From Paenibacillus chondroitinus NBRC 15376 (GTDB lineage Bacteria; Bacillota; Bacilli; Paenibacillales; NBRC-103111), in assembly GCF_004000765.1 (NCBI RefSeq), contig NZ_BILW01000012.1:1-64000 (forward strand): DNA of 64,000 nucleotides, in the 5' to 3' direction. Below are positions 17,476 through 24,933 of this stretch, piece after piece. Under the pieces are notes generated by a model. The model saw only the letters and a program-made list of their open reading frames with translations, made no database searches and was not told the DNA's origin. The first letter of the stretch is position 1, and each line of letters begins with the position of its first letter. The position numbers were made by a program, and so were the translations under genes.

Positions 17476-17847
17476 CTGTATGCCTCCTTCTTAAGCTATA
17501 GACACTGTATTTATTTTCCTTTATCCATATTCTGATATACATGAATATATTTCAATAGTCGTAAACTAACATGTCAATGACAATAAGATAATAAATTGTG
17601 CAGTAAGGTCGATCACAGTTGAGCCACTATTGCTCCATTAAACCCGTTAGATGAGCAAAAGGCTGCCGATCATGCCGGCAGCCTCCCATTGCTGTGTATT
17701 GAACAAACATATACTATACCACGCTCTACTGCCCGTTAGTTTAGCGATGACAGCCAATGGGAGCTAATGTTTGTTTGAATTAAAGTTTCTTATAAGAGCA
17801 TAAAAAAAACGTTTGAATGATTCAGTCGGGAATGGGATCAAGCGCGC
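17476..17847. repeat. gene-free stretch with hairpin and two CCCGTTAG motifs
   Basis: No coding frame is supported. The stretch holds a perfect hairpin GGCTGCCG (17661-17668) / CGGCAGCC (17676-17683), flanked on each side by CCCGTTAG (17643-17650 and 17732-17739). A CCCATTG / CAATGGG pair (17686-17692 and 17756-17762) brackets the right half. The layout resembles the hairpin plus TAACG arrangement at 14529-14560 and 15215-15292. Confidence 0.5.
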
Positions 17848-17880
17848 AAAAAAGCCTCACGTTTTTAAGTGAGGCTTTTT
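17848..17880 (-). terminator. bidirectional-looking terminator of a lost gene
   Basis: AAAAAGCCTCAC pairs with GTGAGGCTTTTT. On the minus strand it overlaps the stop codon of the coding relic at 17879 and ends in a T tract. Confidence 0.85.
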
Positions 17881-18183
17881 ACAACTCCGAATATTTTATT
17901 GGTGCATTTATATTTCTAACATATTTATTAATATAGCGTTGTTCTTCTTTATAATTGGCAGGATAACCTTTTTCAGAATTAAAATATCGCATCCCGCGCA
18001 CCCAAATATACACAAACGTCGTCGTAAAAATTTTTATCTGTCGGACGACAAGAACTTTATCCCATTTCCGCAGGCCGCAAAATTTTCGAAATTAAAAAGC
18101 ACACCGGCCCTTTCTACGAGTTTGTTTTTTAATTTTTTATATAGTAGTCAGAGCGTAGGTTTTTCTACCTCCTCAAGTTGAAG
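17879..18183 (-). pseudogene. coding relic of unknown function
   Basis: The last 44 or so codons read cleanly on the minus strand (VYIWVRGMRYFNSEKGYP, then ANYKEEQRYINKYVRNINAP, IKYSEL, stop at 17879), with normal codon use and a terminator directly attached. Upstream the same strand reads coding-like only in pieces and in another frame (KLVERAGVLFNFENFA, then ACGNGIKFLSSDR) with internal stops. This looks like a gene decayed by frameshifts. I do not recognise the family. Confidence 0.4.
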
Positions 18184-18248
18184 AACATCGGGCGATCCGT
18201 ATTAGGCATATACAATTGCTCTCATCCTTGCCCCTACTTGATTCCATT

Positions 18249-18950
18249 CTAGTGATTGCTTGAATGGACTGCAGATTCATTAAACCCTTTCGCGATGAGC
18301 CATACCGCAAGGGTCATTTCATTAGCGAATATCGGAAGCGCCAAGATCGCCCCCCAAGCAGAGACTTGCTCAATGACCCCGAACATTTCTAATAAGGCTG
18401 CAAGAAAGATCAATGCTGACCCTGTTAAACCTAATATGGGGATAAACCTGGGTACAAGCTTTGATTTATAAAAGATATAACTATAAAACACTGTATTAAT
18501 CCCTAGAAAAAAATTAGGTCCAAGTAAAAATGTATAGTCATGCACGGCTTTTAGCAACGTACCCGAAACCTGATAGGACGGTATATCCGGGGTCCCCGCT
18601 GCTACAAAGTCCCTGCTTAAGGCCAACAGGGACAGTACGCTTATGACCCCTACCGTAATAACAATGGCCTCCAAAAACCGGAAACAAACATGCCAAAGAG
18701 CAATCGTTTTATTAAATTTCCGTAATAATGGAAACATGGTGGTTGCAGTGCCTACCGCTGAAATGACAAGTATCAATTCCATAACCGCACCAAGCACTAC
18801 CTCGTTAGCGTGCGCGGAACCTTGAATCAGGTAATCGGGATCATTTAGGATTGGTCTATATAAGATAAGCCCTCCTATGATTGATGTAACGGCTGCAAGG
18901 ATAAACAGAACACCTACAACTTTTGATGCTGTCTTCGTTGAGAAATCCAT
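18249..18950 (-). CDS. DUF4386 family membrane protein
   Basis: The frame opens at 19067, but the first 39 residues overlap the upstream HTH gene; ATG 18950 with GAGGAG before it gives 233 residues, MDFSTKTASKVVGVLFILAA onward. Six or so membrane helices with the motifs FLEAIVITVGV and LGPNFFLGINTVFYSYIFY are typical of DUF4386 proteins, whose function is unknown. Its start is four bases after the stop of the XRE regulator gene, so it belongs to the same transcript as that regulator and the small membrane protein before it. Confidence 0.8.
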   Translation of the reverse strand: MDFSTKTASKVVGVLFILAAVTSIIGGLILYRPILNDPDYLIQGSAHANEVVLGAVMELILVISAVGTATTMFPLLRKFNKTIALWHVCFRFLEAIVITVGVISVLSLLALSRDFVAAGTPDIPSYQVSGTLLKAVHDYTFLLGPNFFLGINTVFYSYIFYKSKLVPRFIPILGLTGSALIFLAALLEMFGVIEQVSAWGAILALPIFANEMTLAVWLIAKGFNESAVHSSNH

Positions 18951-18954
18951 TTGA

Positions 18955-19182
18955 TCATCTCTCCTCTGAGTTTTCTCCGTAAAAGAATACCTCTTCCAAC
19001 GGTAATTTAAAGGCATGAGAAATACGAAAAGCCAGTTCCAGGGACGGGGAGTAATTCCCCTTTTCAAGGGCCACGATTGTCTGTCTGGTTACACCTACCT
19101 TGTCAGCCAGCTGCTGCTGGGTCATTTCATTATGATCAAAGCGTAATTTGCGGATATAATTGCTTACAAGAATTTTACCCAT
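18955..19182 (-). CDS. XRE-type HTH regulator (YozG-like)
   Basis: A 75-residue protein that is little more than one Cro/CI-type helix-turn-helix (TQQQLADKVGVTRQTIVALE at about 20-39), with the tail LEEVFFYGENSEER. The LRFDHNEMTQQQLADKVGVTR start and LPLEEVF ending are characteristic of small YozG-like regulators that sit beside membrane proteins and usually repress their own operon. AAGGAG precedes the ATG, which lies one base after the upstream membrane protein's TAA. Its likely operator is the promoter region at 19671-19699. Confidence 0.88.
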   Translation of the reverse strand: MGKILVSNYIRKLRFDHNEMTQQQLADKVGVTRQTIVALEKGNYSPSLELAFRISHAFKLPLEEVFFYGENSEER

Positions 19183-19183
19183 C

Positions 19184-19630
19184 TTAGACTCCTTTTTTGT
19201 AGTGATACAGTCTCGTTAGGGATCCGATTACGTCAGATAGGAATCCGGAGAAGATTAGGATGATGAACATCACCTTCGAGGGCTGATTGAAGTTCAAGGA
19301 CCCCATGGCAAGAAGAAAACCAAGAATAAACACGAAAAAAGAATTGCGGAAAGATTTCAAGTCAATAAGCTTATCAAGTTCATCCGAAAATGAAGGTTCC
19401 TTTTCACCTGTCGTCATTCGAAAGAAGATATTAAATATAATGCTAATCACGATATGCGCTGCAATGGAGACCAATGTCAAAACGAGGACGAAGGACCCCC
19501 AGTAATGGAAGATTTCCTTTGAATCCATTACCCCTTCAGGATACTGCGTGTACCTATACAAGCAATAAGCTGTAAAAATGAGTATGGAACTGATTAACGA
19601 TACGATGCTCTTCTTTTCTTGATATGTCAT
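19184..19630 (-). CDS. small four-helix membrane protein
   Basis: The frame opens at 19681, but this overlaps the -10 element of a good promoter; ATG 19630 (after AAGGCGGTG) gives 148 residues, MTYQEKKSIVSLISS onward. Four membrane helices (about 10-28, 45-67, 100-118, 122-138) flank a polar loop (FRMTTGEKEPSFSDELDKLIDL). No family recognised with certainty. It is first in a three-gene unit with an XRE regulator and a DUF4386 protein, an arrangement common for small regulated membrane proteins of unknown role. Confidence 0.7.
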   Translation of the reverse strand: MTYQEKKSIVSLISSILIFTAYCLYRYTQYPEGVMDSKEIFHYWGSFVLVLTLVSIAAHIVISIIFNIFFRMTTGEKEPSFSDELDKLIDLKSFRNSFFVFILGFLLAMGSLNFNQPSKVMFIILIFSGFLSDVIGSLTRLYHYKKGV

Positions 19631-19670
19631 ATACGACACCGCCTTCAAAAATGTCAATCCTACTAAACAT

Positions 19671-19699
19671 AATGTATACAAAACTTTACACTAAGTCAA
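19671..19699 (-). promoter_or_regulatory. candidate sigma-A promoter of the membrane protein/XRE operon
   Basis: On the minus strand TTGACT (19699-19694) is followed after 17 bases by TACATT (19676-19671), about 40 bases before the preferred start codon. Confidence 0.5.
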
Positions 19700-19739
19700 C
19701 TTTATTATGCAAAAAAACCAAATCACATAGGTCGTGATT

Positions 19740-20175
19740 CGGCTAGAGCGATTACTTGCCGTTATTTATGATAAGGTTCACTTTGAATGATCTTAAACTA
19801 TCCTGCCTGTTCGTATTATGAGGTCACCAGGTCTTTCTGGTCAACCTCTTTTTTGTAAGGTCGTAAGATAGCGGTAGCCGAGGATCGAACGTTTCTGCCC
19901 GTGGGACTTGATCCCGAGAGCTATTCAGTTCATCCCCCTACTTGTTCAACCATGGTTAGGCTGTTTGGGACGTTGATCCCGTATCACATGCGATAGTGTG
20001 GAAGACAAGAAGGTTAGGGATTTCCAGTGAAAATGTTATGGGAGTGATCAAATGAATCCAGTCATTGGTATGGATGTGTCCAAGGTAGAGAGCATGCACA
20101 GGCTTTTTTAGAACGTGGAGTACCTCATGGAAAGATTTTTGCGTATGACAGTCGAGCTTCTCGAGAGATATTACT
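19740..20175 (+). mobile_element. fragment of a second IS110-family element
   Basis: A non-coding leader followed by the first 40 codons of an IS110-type transposase, cut off at about 20170 where the CPBP protease gene begins on the other strand. The leader has a GAGGT-ACCAG / CTGGT-ACCTC type hairpin around 19820-19850 and two copies of a small hairpin, GGGACTTGATCCCG near 19907 and GGGACGTTGATCCCG near 19969. It belongs to a different IS110 subgroup from the element at 15.2 kb, since neither protein starts nor leaders resemble each other. The right end is lost. Confidence 0.65.
20052..20170 (+). pseudogene. IS110 transposase, 5' fragment with frameshift
   Basis: From ATG 20052 (GGAG ten bases before) it reads MNPVIGMDVSK, the IS110 opening with the first DEDD aspartate, then shifts by one base near 20075. 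In the shifted frame it continues HAQAFLERGVPHGKIF, then AYDSRASREILL. An intact protein is about 400 residues; the rest is missing. Confidence 0.75.
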
Positions 20176-20833
20176 GTACATATTGCATATATATGATCAC
20201 AATTCCAAGATCGGCAAACATATGGCTTATAATCGGAATGTGTATCGATCCCGTACGATGACGAATCCATCCCCATAGTACACCTGCTGCAAAAATAGGA
20301 ACCACAGCGACAGCGTTAAGTGGCCAACTGAATACAGGGATTATGACGACCAGATGATAAGAGGTAAACCAAAAAGAAGCATGAAGCAAATTTTTCGCAG
20401 AACCAAGGTTTTGTCCGATCCTGTGATATAAGTATCCGCGCCAATAGATTTCTTCTAAAATCGGATTGAGCAGTACCAATATGAGTAGCAATAATACGGA
20501 GTGGTCACCGGAAAAATTCCACTCTCCTAACAAATATCTCAATCGCTCGATATCGAACAACATGTCTTGCAAATAATAAGCACCAATTAGGAGAGTAATC
20601 AGAAAAAAGAGCCCCAAGCTAAGTCCAAGTATCATTTGACGGAGGGATGCAGTAAGTCCCCAATCGCCAATCGCACGGGTCAGCCTATTTTTTCGACATA
20701 CAAGGTAGTCCATAAACGGTATAATACCTATCCAACTGTAAAAGAGCGCAAACGTAAGTATTACACTGTGTCCAACATGAAGTCCAAGTGCCACTAATAA
20801 AGATGGGGCTAGTCCTATCACAAAACGGTTCAT
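20171..20833 (-). CDS. CPBP-family intramembrane metalloprotease
   Basis: ATG 20833 (GGGTGATT just before it) gives 220 residues; a TTG at 20863 is a weaker alternative. Seven or so hydrophobic segments are visible, with the CPBP/Abi signatures NPILEEIYWRGYLY (Glu-Glu and Arg motif 1), SFWFTSYHLV (motif 2 His) and a C-terminal ISHMFADLG (motif 3 His). These residues form the metal site of the type II CAAX-like protease fold. In Firmicutes such proteins process prenylated or small peptides, or give self-protection against bacteriocins; which applies here cannot be told. Its 3' end abuts the broken IS110 fragment. Confidence 0.85.
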   Translation of the reverse strand: MNRFVIGLAPSLLVALGLHVGHSVILTFALFYSWIGIIPFMDYLVCRKNRLTRAIGDWGLTASLRQMILGLSLGLFFLITLLIGAYYLQDMLFDIERLRYLLGEWNFSGDHSVLLLLILVLLNPILEEIYWRGYLYHRIGQNLGSAKNLLHASFWFTSYHLVVIIPVFSWPLNAVAVVPIFAAGVLWGWIRHRTGSIHIPIISHMFADLGIVIIYMQYVQ

Positions 20834-21103
20834 ATTAATCACCCTATCCGAGAATTTTGCCAAAAATCAGATAGTGATATCATAAAGGGAAGAGTTCGCT
20901 AAATATAGTATTAACATAATATAGTACCTGTCTGAAGAAAATAAAGTTATAGAATTTGTTGACTCTACGCGGAGTTCTGAAATTTCATGTTTTATCTTCC
21001 TTTATAGAGATTTTAGCCGCGTGTCGAGATGCTACCTGGTTATTATCTTACAGTTTCCCCGTTAGCTCAAAATATCCCTGGATCTCTTATCGGTTTCAAA
21101 CAA

Positions 21104-21154
21104 TAAAAACCTCCCATTAGTCCTATTAAATCTAGGTTTTTCTAATGAGAGGTT
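21104..21154 (-). terminator. terminator of the small XRE gene
   Basis: AACCTC-cc-ATTAG (21108-21120) pairs with CTAAT-ga-GAGGTT (21142-21154); on the minus strand five T follow. The rest of 20864-21184 shows no gene; one further CCCGTTAG motif lies near 21057. Confidence 0.65.
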
Positions 21155-21184
21155 GTAATCTGTTGTCTTGAACTATTTCTAGTT

Positions 21185-21391
21185 TTAATAAATCCGAAAT
21201 ACATCTTCCAAATCCTTCTCCAATAAGTCACTTAATTTCTTAGCAGTTGCAGGTCCCACCGACTTCAACGATCTCTCCAGCAAGCTGATATAGGAATGAC
21301 TTAAACCCGAGTGTTTTGCCAGCTCCCTTTGGGAGTACCCTTTGATTATTCGAGCCTTCACAAACGAATCGGTCTTAGCCATGATCCTCAT
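21185..21391 (-). CDS. small XRE-type HTH regulator
   Basis: A 68-residue protein made of one Cro/CI helix-turn-helix (YSQRELAKHSGLSHSYISLLER) with the ending LLEKDLEDVFRIY. GGAGGAG lies upstream of two in-frame ATGs; the first is used here. Size and form are typical of phage-like or ICE-like regulators. It is transcribed away from a second XRE gene at 21854, with a 460-bp spacer that carries a tandem repeat and TGTTTACT boxes. Confidence 0.8.
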   Translation of the reverse strand: MRIMAKTDSFVKARIIKGYSQRELAKHSGLSHSYISLLERSLKSVGPATAKKLSDLLEKDLEDVFRIY

Positions 21392-21584
21392 ATCTCTGCT
21401 CTCCTCCCCTTTTACATATATCTAAAAAAACAATAAAATCTCATTTGAAAATTTGATTATTCATGTTGTTGCTCAAACCTATTAAAAAGTCTAAATGTGC
21501 TAAGACGTAGATTAGTATCTAATCTCATTATTCACACCTACTTTAGCCTCGAAAACTACACTCGTTTACAAAAGTTAACGATTG

Positions 21585-21644
21585 CTAACAAACTTTATTT
21601 TCAAGTAACGCACTTTATTTTCCGGTAACTATCTTTATTTTGCC
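21585..21644. repeat. three 20-bp direct repeats
   Basis: Three head-to-tail units start at 21585, 21605 and 21625 with consensus (C/G)TAAC-N2-ACTTTATTTTC-N2. The period is exactly 20 bp. A further half-unit TTAAC lies ten bases earlier (21575). They sit between two divergent XRE genes. Confidence 0.8.
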
Positions 21645-21726
21645 AGATATCCCTGCTCTCCTTCTGTTCTCATCTTGTTCCCCTAGTACCTATTATATCA
21701 CAAAATTTAACTATTGCAACCAAAAA

Positions 21727-21828
21727 TGTTTACTTTAAACAACAATCTTCTCGGCTATTTACCACCCGCCGCTCAGTGTACTTACTTTTGTATACATGAT
21801 ATTATTAAAATGTTTACTACTGTTTACT
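21727..21828. promoter_or_regulatory. TGTTTACT boxes upstream of XRE gene
   Basis: TGTTTACT occurs at 21727-21734, 21811-21818 and 21821-21828. The last two are in direct repeat at a ten-base interval, one helical turn, just before the start of the 21854 gene. This is a plausible autoregulatory operator; it is inferred from repetition only. Confidence 0.45.
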
Positions 21829-21853
21829 TTTCAAATCGCGAGGGTGAAAATAT

Positions 21854-22258
21854 ATGTATTTCTATGATAAATTACGAGATTTGCGTAAGTTAAAAGGTTT
21901 TACTCTGCGGGAACTAGCTGACCGTTCTGGCGTTTCTGCGGCATACATCTCCCAGTTGGAAAACGGAAATCGCGGCATCCCGTCACCGGAAGTATTGATG
22001 AAACTTTCCGAAGGACTCAACACGTCGTATTCTGAGCTTATGGACCTGGCAGGATACTTGGAATCATCACCTTCCACAGAGAAATTCCAGAGCAACCCCG
22101 TCAATTTACGGAGATTTTTGCGCGAGAATGAGCTGATGTTCGATGGTTTTCTTTTAACCGATGAAGACAAAGAATGGGTCGAGCGGATGCTGACCGTTTT
22201 ATTCTGGAAGCAGCGTCAGGAATCAAAACTTGAGGATGGTCAAACGACTCAGGGATAA
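21854..22258 (+). CDS. XRE-family transcriptional regulator
   Basis: 134 residues, GAGGGTGA before the ATG. The N-terminal Cro/CI domain (residues 5-65) has TLRELADRSGVSAAYISQLE as helix-turn-helix, followed by the SinR-like ENGNRGIPSPEVLMKLSEGL. A helical C-terminal half (NPVNLRRFLRENELMFDGFL, then TDEDKEWVERML) resembles a dimerisation region. This arrangement is common in Paenibacillus and Bacillus regulators of stress or phage-like functions. No target is adjacent apart from its own promoter. Confidence 0.85.
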   Translation: MYFYDKLRDLRKLKGFTLRELADRSGVSAAYISQLENGNRGIPSPEVLMKLSEGLNTSYSELMDLAGYLESSPSTEKFQSNPVNLRRFLRENELMFDGFLLTDEDKEWVERMLTVLFWKQRQESKLEDGQTTQG

Positions 22259-22265
22259 ACAACTA

Positions 22266-22305
22266 AAAAAGCCCATTTCATCCTATAAGAATGAAACAGG
22301 CTTTT
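22266..22305. terminator. bidirectional terminator
   Basis: AAAAGCC-ca-TTTCAT pairs with ATGAAA-ca-GGCTTTT between the convergent XRE gene and the repeat-protein gene. Confidence 0.85.
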
Positions 22306-22332
22306 CCAGATAGTTACTCTACTTTGCCCCTA

Positions 22333-23232
22333 TTAGTCTTCGTCATCTGACAGACTACCGTTGTCGTTACCATTGTTCCCGTTGTCGTTACCATTGTTCC
22401 CGTTGTCGTTTCCATTGCCATTCGTGCCATTTCCATTTCCATTGCCGTTTCCGTTCCCACTACCGTTACCATTTGGTGCTGGTGCCTGCCCGCCGTTACC
22501 ATTCGGCGCTTTAAAGCCATTCCCGTTCGGTGCCGGCGCTCCATTGCCATTTGGCATTGGTGCCTGTCCTCCGTTACCATTTGGCGCTTTATAACCATTG
22601 CCGTTCGGTGCTGGCGTAGGTGCTGCATTGCCATTTGGCATTGGTGTCTGTCCTCCGTTGCCATTCGGCACTTTAAAGCCATTGCCGTTCGGTGCTGGCG
22701 TCGGTGCTACTTGGCCACCACCTTGACCTTTGCCGCCTCCACCAAAGCCCTTACCTTCACCCTGGCCTTGACCTCCGCCTTGGCCACCTTGTCCGCCTCC
22801 GGCTCCACCTTGACCTTTGCCGTCTCCGCCAAAGCCTCTACCTTCTCCATGACCATGACCTCCGCCCTGGCCGCCTCCAGTTCCGCCTTGACCCGCTCCT
22901 TTAGCCCTTATATAAGCATATGTGATTGATTCGAGGGTACGATTATCGACCGCGCCAGTTACGGGAAGTCCGTGTTTTTTCTGAAAATACTTAACTCCCC
23001 TTACGGTCACATCATCATAATATCCGTTAATTTCACCTGAATAGCTGCCCAGTGTCTTCAGCATTCCCTGAATAACATATATGTCAGGACCATGTGCAGG
23101 TTTTCCTACTGCCCCTGCCAGGTTTGGCACATACAAGAGAAGCATGACTGACAGTATCACAACACCAAGATATTTCCCCGCAAACCTAGTGATTTTCGTT
23201 CTTTGCTTGTCATTTTCCTTCCATTGTTGCAC
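22333..23232 (-). CDS. secreted peptidoglycan-binding protein with PNGNG repeats
   Basis: 299 residues from a GTG start at 23232 (AAGGAAGGTG before it). A charged N-terminus is followed by a signal/anchor helix at about 20-41. Residues 49-106 are a PG_binding_1 domain (VIQGMLKTLGSYSGEINGYY, then GVKYFQKKHGLPVTG). From 110 on the protein is low complexity: a Gly/Gln-rich block with two related copies (GHGEGRGFGGDGKGQGG and GQGEGKGFGGGGKGQGG), then about four copies of an APNGNG-x-K-x-PNGNGGQ unit, then NGNGN and NDNGNNG runs and an acidic end. It probably binds the wall through the N-terminal domain and displays a flexible hydrophilic tail. Role unknown. Confidence 0.8.
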   Translation of the reverse strand: MQQWKENDKQRTKITRFAGKYLGVVILSVMLLLYVPNLAGAVGKPAHGPDIYVIQGMLKTLGSYSGEINGYYDDVTVRGVKYFQKKHGLPVTGAVDNRTLESITYAYIRAKGAGQGGTGGGQGGGHGHGEGRGFGGDGKGQGGAGGGQGGQGGGQGQGEGKGFGGGGKGQGGGQVAPTPAPNGNGFKVPNGNGGQTPMPNGNAAPTPAPNGNGYKAPNGNGGQAPMPNGNGAPAPNGNGFKAPNGNGGQAPAPNGNGSGNGNGNGNGNGTNGNGNDNGNNGNDNGNNGNDNGSLSDDED

Positions 23233-23395
23233 TAGCAGACACCTTCCTTAAGTTGAAAATTAATTTACCGCGGTAATACTTTTCCCAACTCTCTAGCGCG
23301 CTACTTCATTTCTATTATGGGAAATAAGGGTAAACTCGCGGTCTTCCAATCCCTTAAGGTGACTGGTCTTTTCCTGCAATTGAGTTCCCCCAAAA

Positions 23396-23426
23396 GCAAA
23401 AAGGACCGGCAAAAGCTGCCAGTCCC
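23396..23426 (-). terminator. terminator of the Dabb gene
   Basis: On the minus strand GGACTGGCA and TGCCGGTCC (one bulge) close a short loop and are followed by five T. Confidence 0.7.
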
Positions 23427-23445
23427 TTCCTACAATCCGCCAATA

Positions 23446-23751
23446 CTATTTAATAGGGTAATCAATCACAATCACATTATCAATAATACCTTTGAGGGAC
23501 TGCACAAATTCCTGATGAAGAGGATGGGGACCATATTGCTGTAAAGACTCGCGATCTTGGAAAGTCACCCGCAATCCCAGCGTGTATCCCTGCCTATTCC
23601 CCGTTTCTTCCGTCTCATTCACCCCTGCGGTTATTTCAACAATGCCCGGAATCTGGCCTTTGAACGACAGCAATTTCGCTATCAATTCCTGTTCCTTCGA
23701 CGGAGCTAAAGACTCCTTAAATTTAAAACAAACCATGTGTTCAAACATCAC
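23446..23751 (-). CDS. Dabb-domain (stress-responsive alpha/beta barrel) protein
   Basis: A 101-residue protein matching the Dabb fold: FEHMVCFKFKESL at the start, a central IPGIVEITAGVN and the closing ESLQQYGPHPLHQEFVQSL, with the conserved His-Pro-x-His. These ferredoxin-like proteins form dimers in the cytoplasm; some act as small enzymes, most have no known reaction. Single gene with its own terminator. Confidence 0.88.
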   Translation of the reverse strand: MMFEHMVCFKFKESLAPSKEQELIAKLLSFKGQIPGIVEITAGVNETEETGNRQGYTLGLRVTFQDRESLQQYGPHPLHQEFVQSLKGIIDNVIVIDYPIK

Positions 23752-23861
23752 GTAGATCCAACCTCCTGATTGTAGTTATTCCTACCACAGATTTCATTCT
23801 ATCATACTTATTTTACCAAGTTGCAATGTTACAAGAAGAACCTTGTTATTGTTAACAAATC

Positions 23862-24767
23862 TCAGTACGGCCAAACACAATCCTCAGCTCTCATATCTAA
23901 AAGAAATCCCCGAAACGTCGTTTTTTCCAACTGATGCATATCCGATCGATCCAGATAATCAATGCGGCAGCATAAGCGCGGCTCCATCCACTGCGTGTTT
24001 CCCTCCCTTACCGTGCAGAGCGGTGCAGCCAGCGTAAGAAATAATTCCTTGTCCGCCGTCGTAATACCCGTTGCCACTACGCCAACCGGTTTATGCTTTA
24101 CCGTCCTGAAATTTAGTCCGATGACCAGCTCGAAAGGGTCTATTTTATACCCCAAAATTTCCACATGGATTGATTTCACAACCTTGATCTTAAGCCATTC
24201 GCTACTTCGGTTAGCAGGCACATAAGTCGAGCTTTTCCGCTTGGCCACGATCCCTTCCATTTGCCGTTCTTTCATCATTTCGAAAAGCGCCTTCCCCTGC
24301 GACTCCACAAACAATGTCGGCATCAGTATCGGTGTAGATGCAATGGAATCCGATAAACGCTTTTTCCGCTCCACTAAAGGCTCATTTAAATGCTCTCTAT
24401 CCGTATACAAAAGGTCAAACGCAACAAAAGTCACTGGATGCGTATGCACAGCACGGGCTATTTTACCTGATTGACTAATCCGGTCCCGATACATAAAGTC
24501 ATCAAATGCAGGTATACCATCACGCAGTACAATCCCCTCACAATCCAAAATGGCAGAAGACGTTCTAATCGCACCTAACGCATCCTGTAACTCCGGAAAT
24601 TTGTGTGTGACCGATCTCCCGCTCCGCGTGAAGGCTTCAATGCGGCTTCCCTGCTTATGGATAAGGATTCGAACACCATCCCATTTCGGCTCAAAAATAA
24701 AGTGTTGATCGTCAAACGGCTCCCCACCAGCACTGACGGCCATTGGCTTGATGGCTGAAAACAACAT
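23862..24767 (-). CDS. ATP-dependent DNA ligase (LigD ligase-domain type)
   Basis: A 301-residue enzyme with the nucleotidyl-transferase motifs in order: EPKWDGVR (motif I, Lys28 forms the ligase-AMP), a downstream FPEL, DCEGIVL (motif III, normally DGE), FDLLY, MEGIVAKR (motif IV) and WLKIK (motif V), then a C-terminal OB fold. It is the size of a free-standing LigD ligase domain without primase or nuclease. In bacterial end joining, such a ligase works with Ku; no ku gene is in the neighbourhood. The Cys in motif III (DCEG) is a small departure from the usual DGE. Single gene. Confidence 0.85.
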   Translation of the reverse strand: MLFSAIKPMAVSAGGEPFDDQHFIFEPKWDGVRILIHKQGSRIEAFTRSGRSVTHKFPELQDALGAIRTSSAILDCEGIVLRDGIPAFDDFMYRDRISQSGKIARAVHTHPVTFVAFDLLYTDREHLNEPLVERKKRLSDSIASTPILMPTLFVESQGKALFEMMKERQMEGIVAKRKSSTYVPANRSSEWLKIKVVKSIHVEILGYKIDPFELVIGLNFRTVKHKPVGVVATGITTADKELFLTLAAPLCTVREGNTQWMEPRLCCRIDYLDRSDMHQLEKTTFRGFLLDMRAEDCVWPY

Positions 24768-24933
24768 AACAATCCCCTCCTGTTACCAGTTTGGGGATTT
24801 CATTAATGATCTAAACATGATTTTCAACAGCCTAGTGACTGTAATTTCTGAATATTTTATTTGCATTTACTTAGAACAATAAGAAATATTCGTACATAAA
24901 ATGATCTCATTATAGAATCATTGGAGGATCAAA

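Noticed and set aside
17939-18181. Plus-strand 80-codon ORF
   Set aside because: No ribosome site and a Phe/Ser-rich shadow composition; the opposite strand has the coding-like relic and a terminator.
22350-22900. CRISPR or DNA-level satellite in the repeat-rich stretch, and plus-strand Pro/Leu-rich ORFs there
   Set aside because: The repeats are in codon phase with the minus-strand PNGNG protein; the plus-strand ORFs are mirror frames of it.
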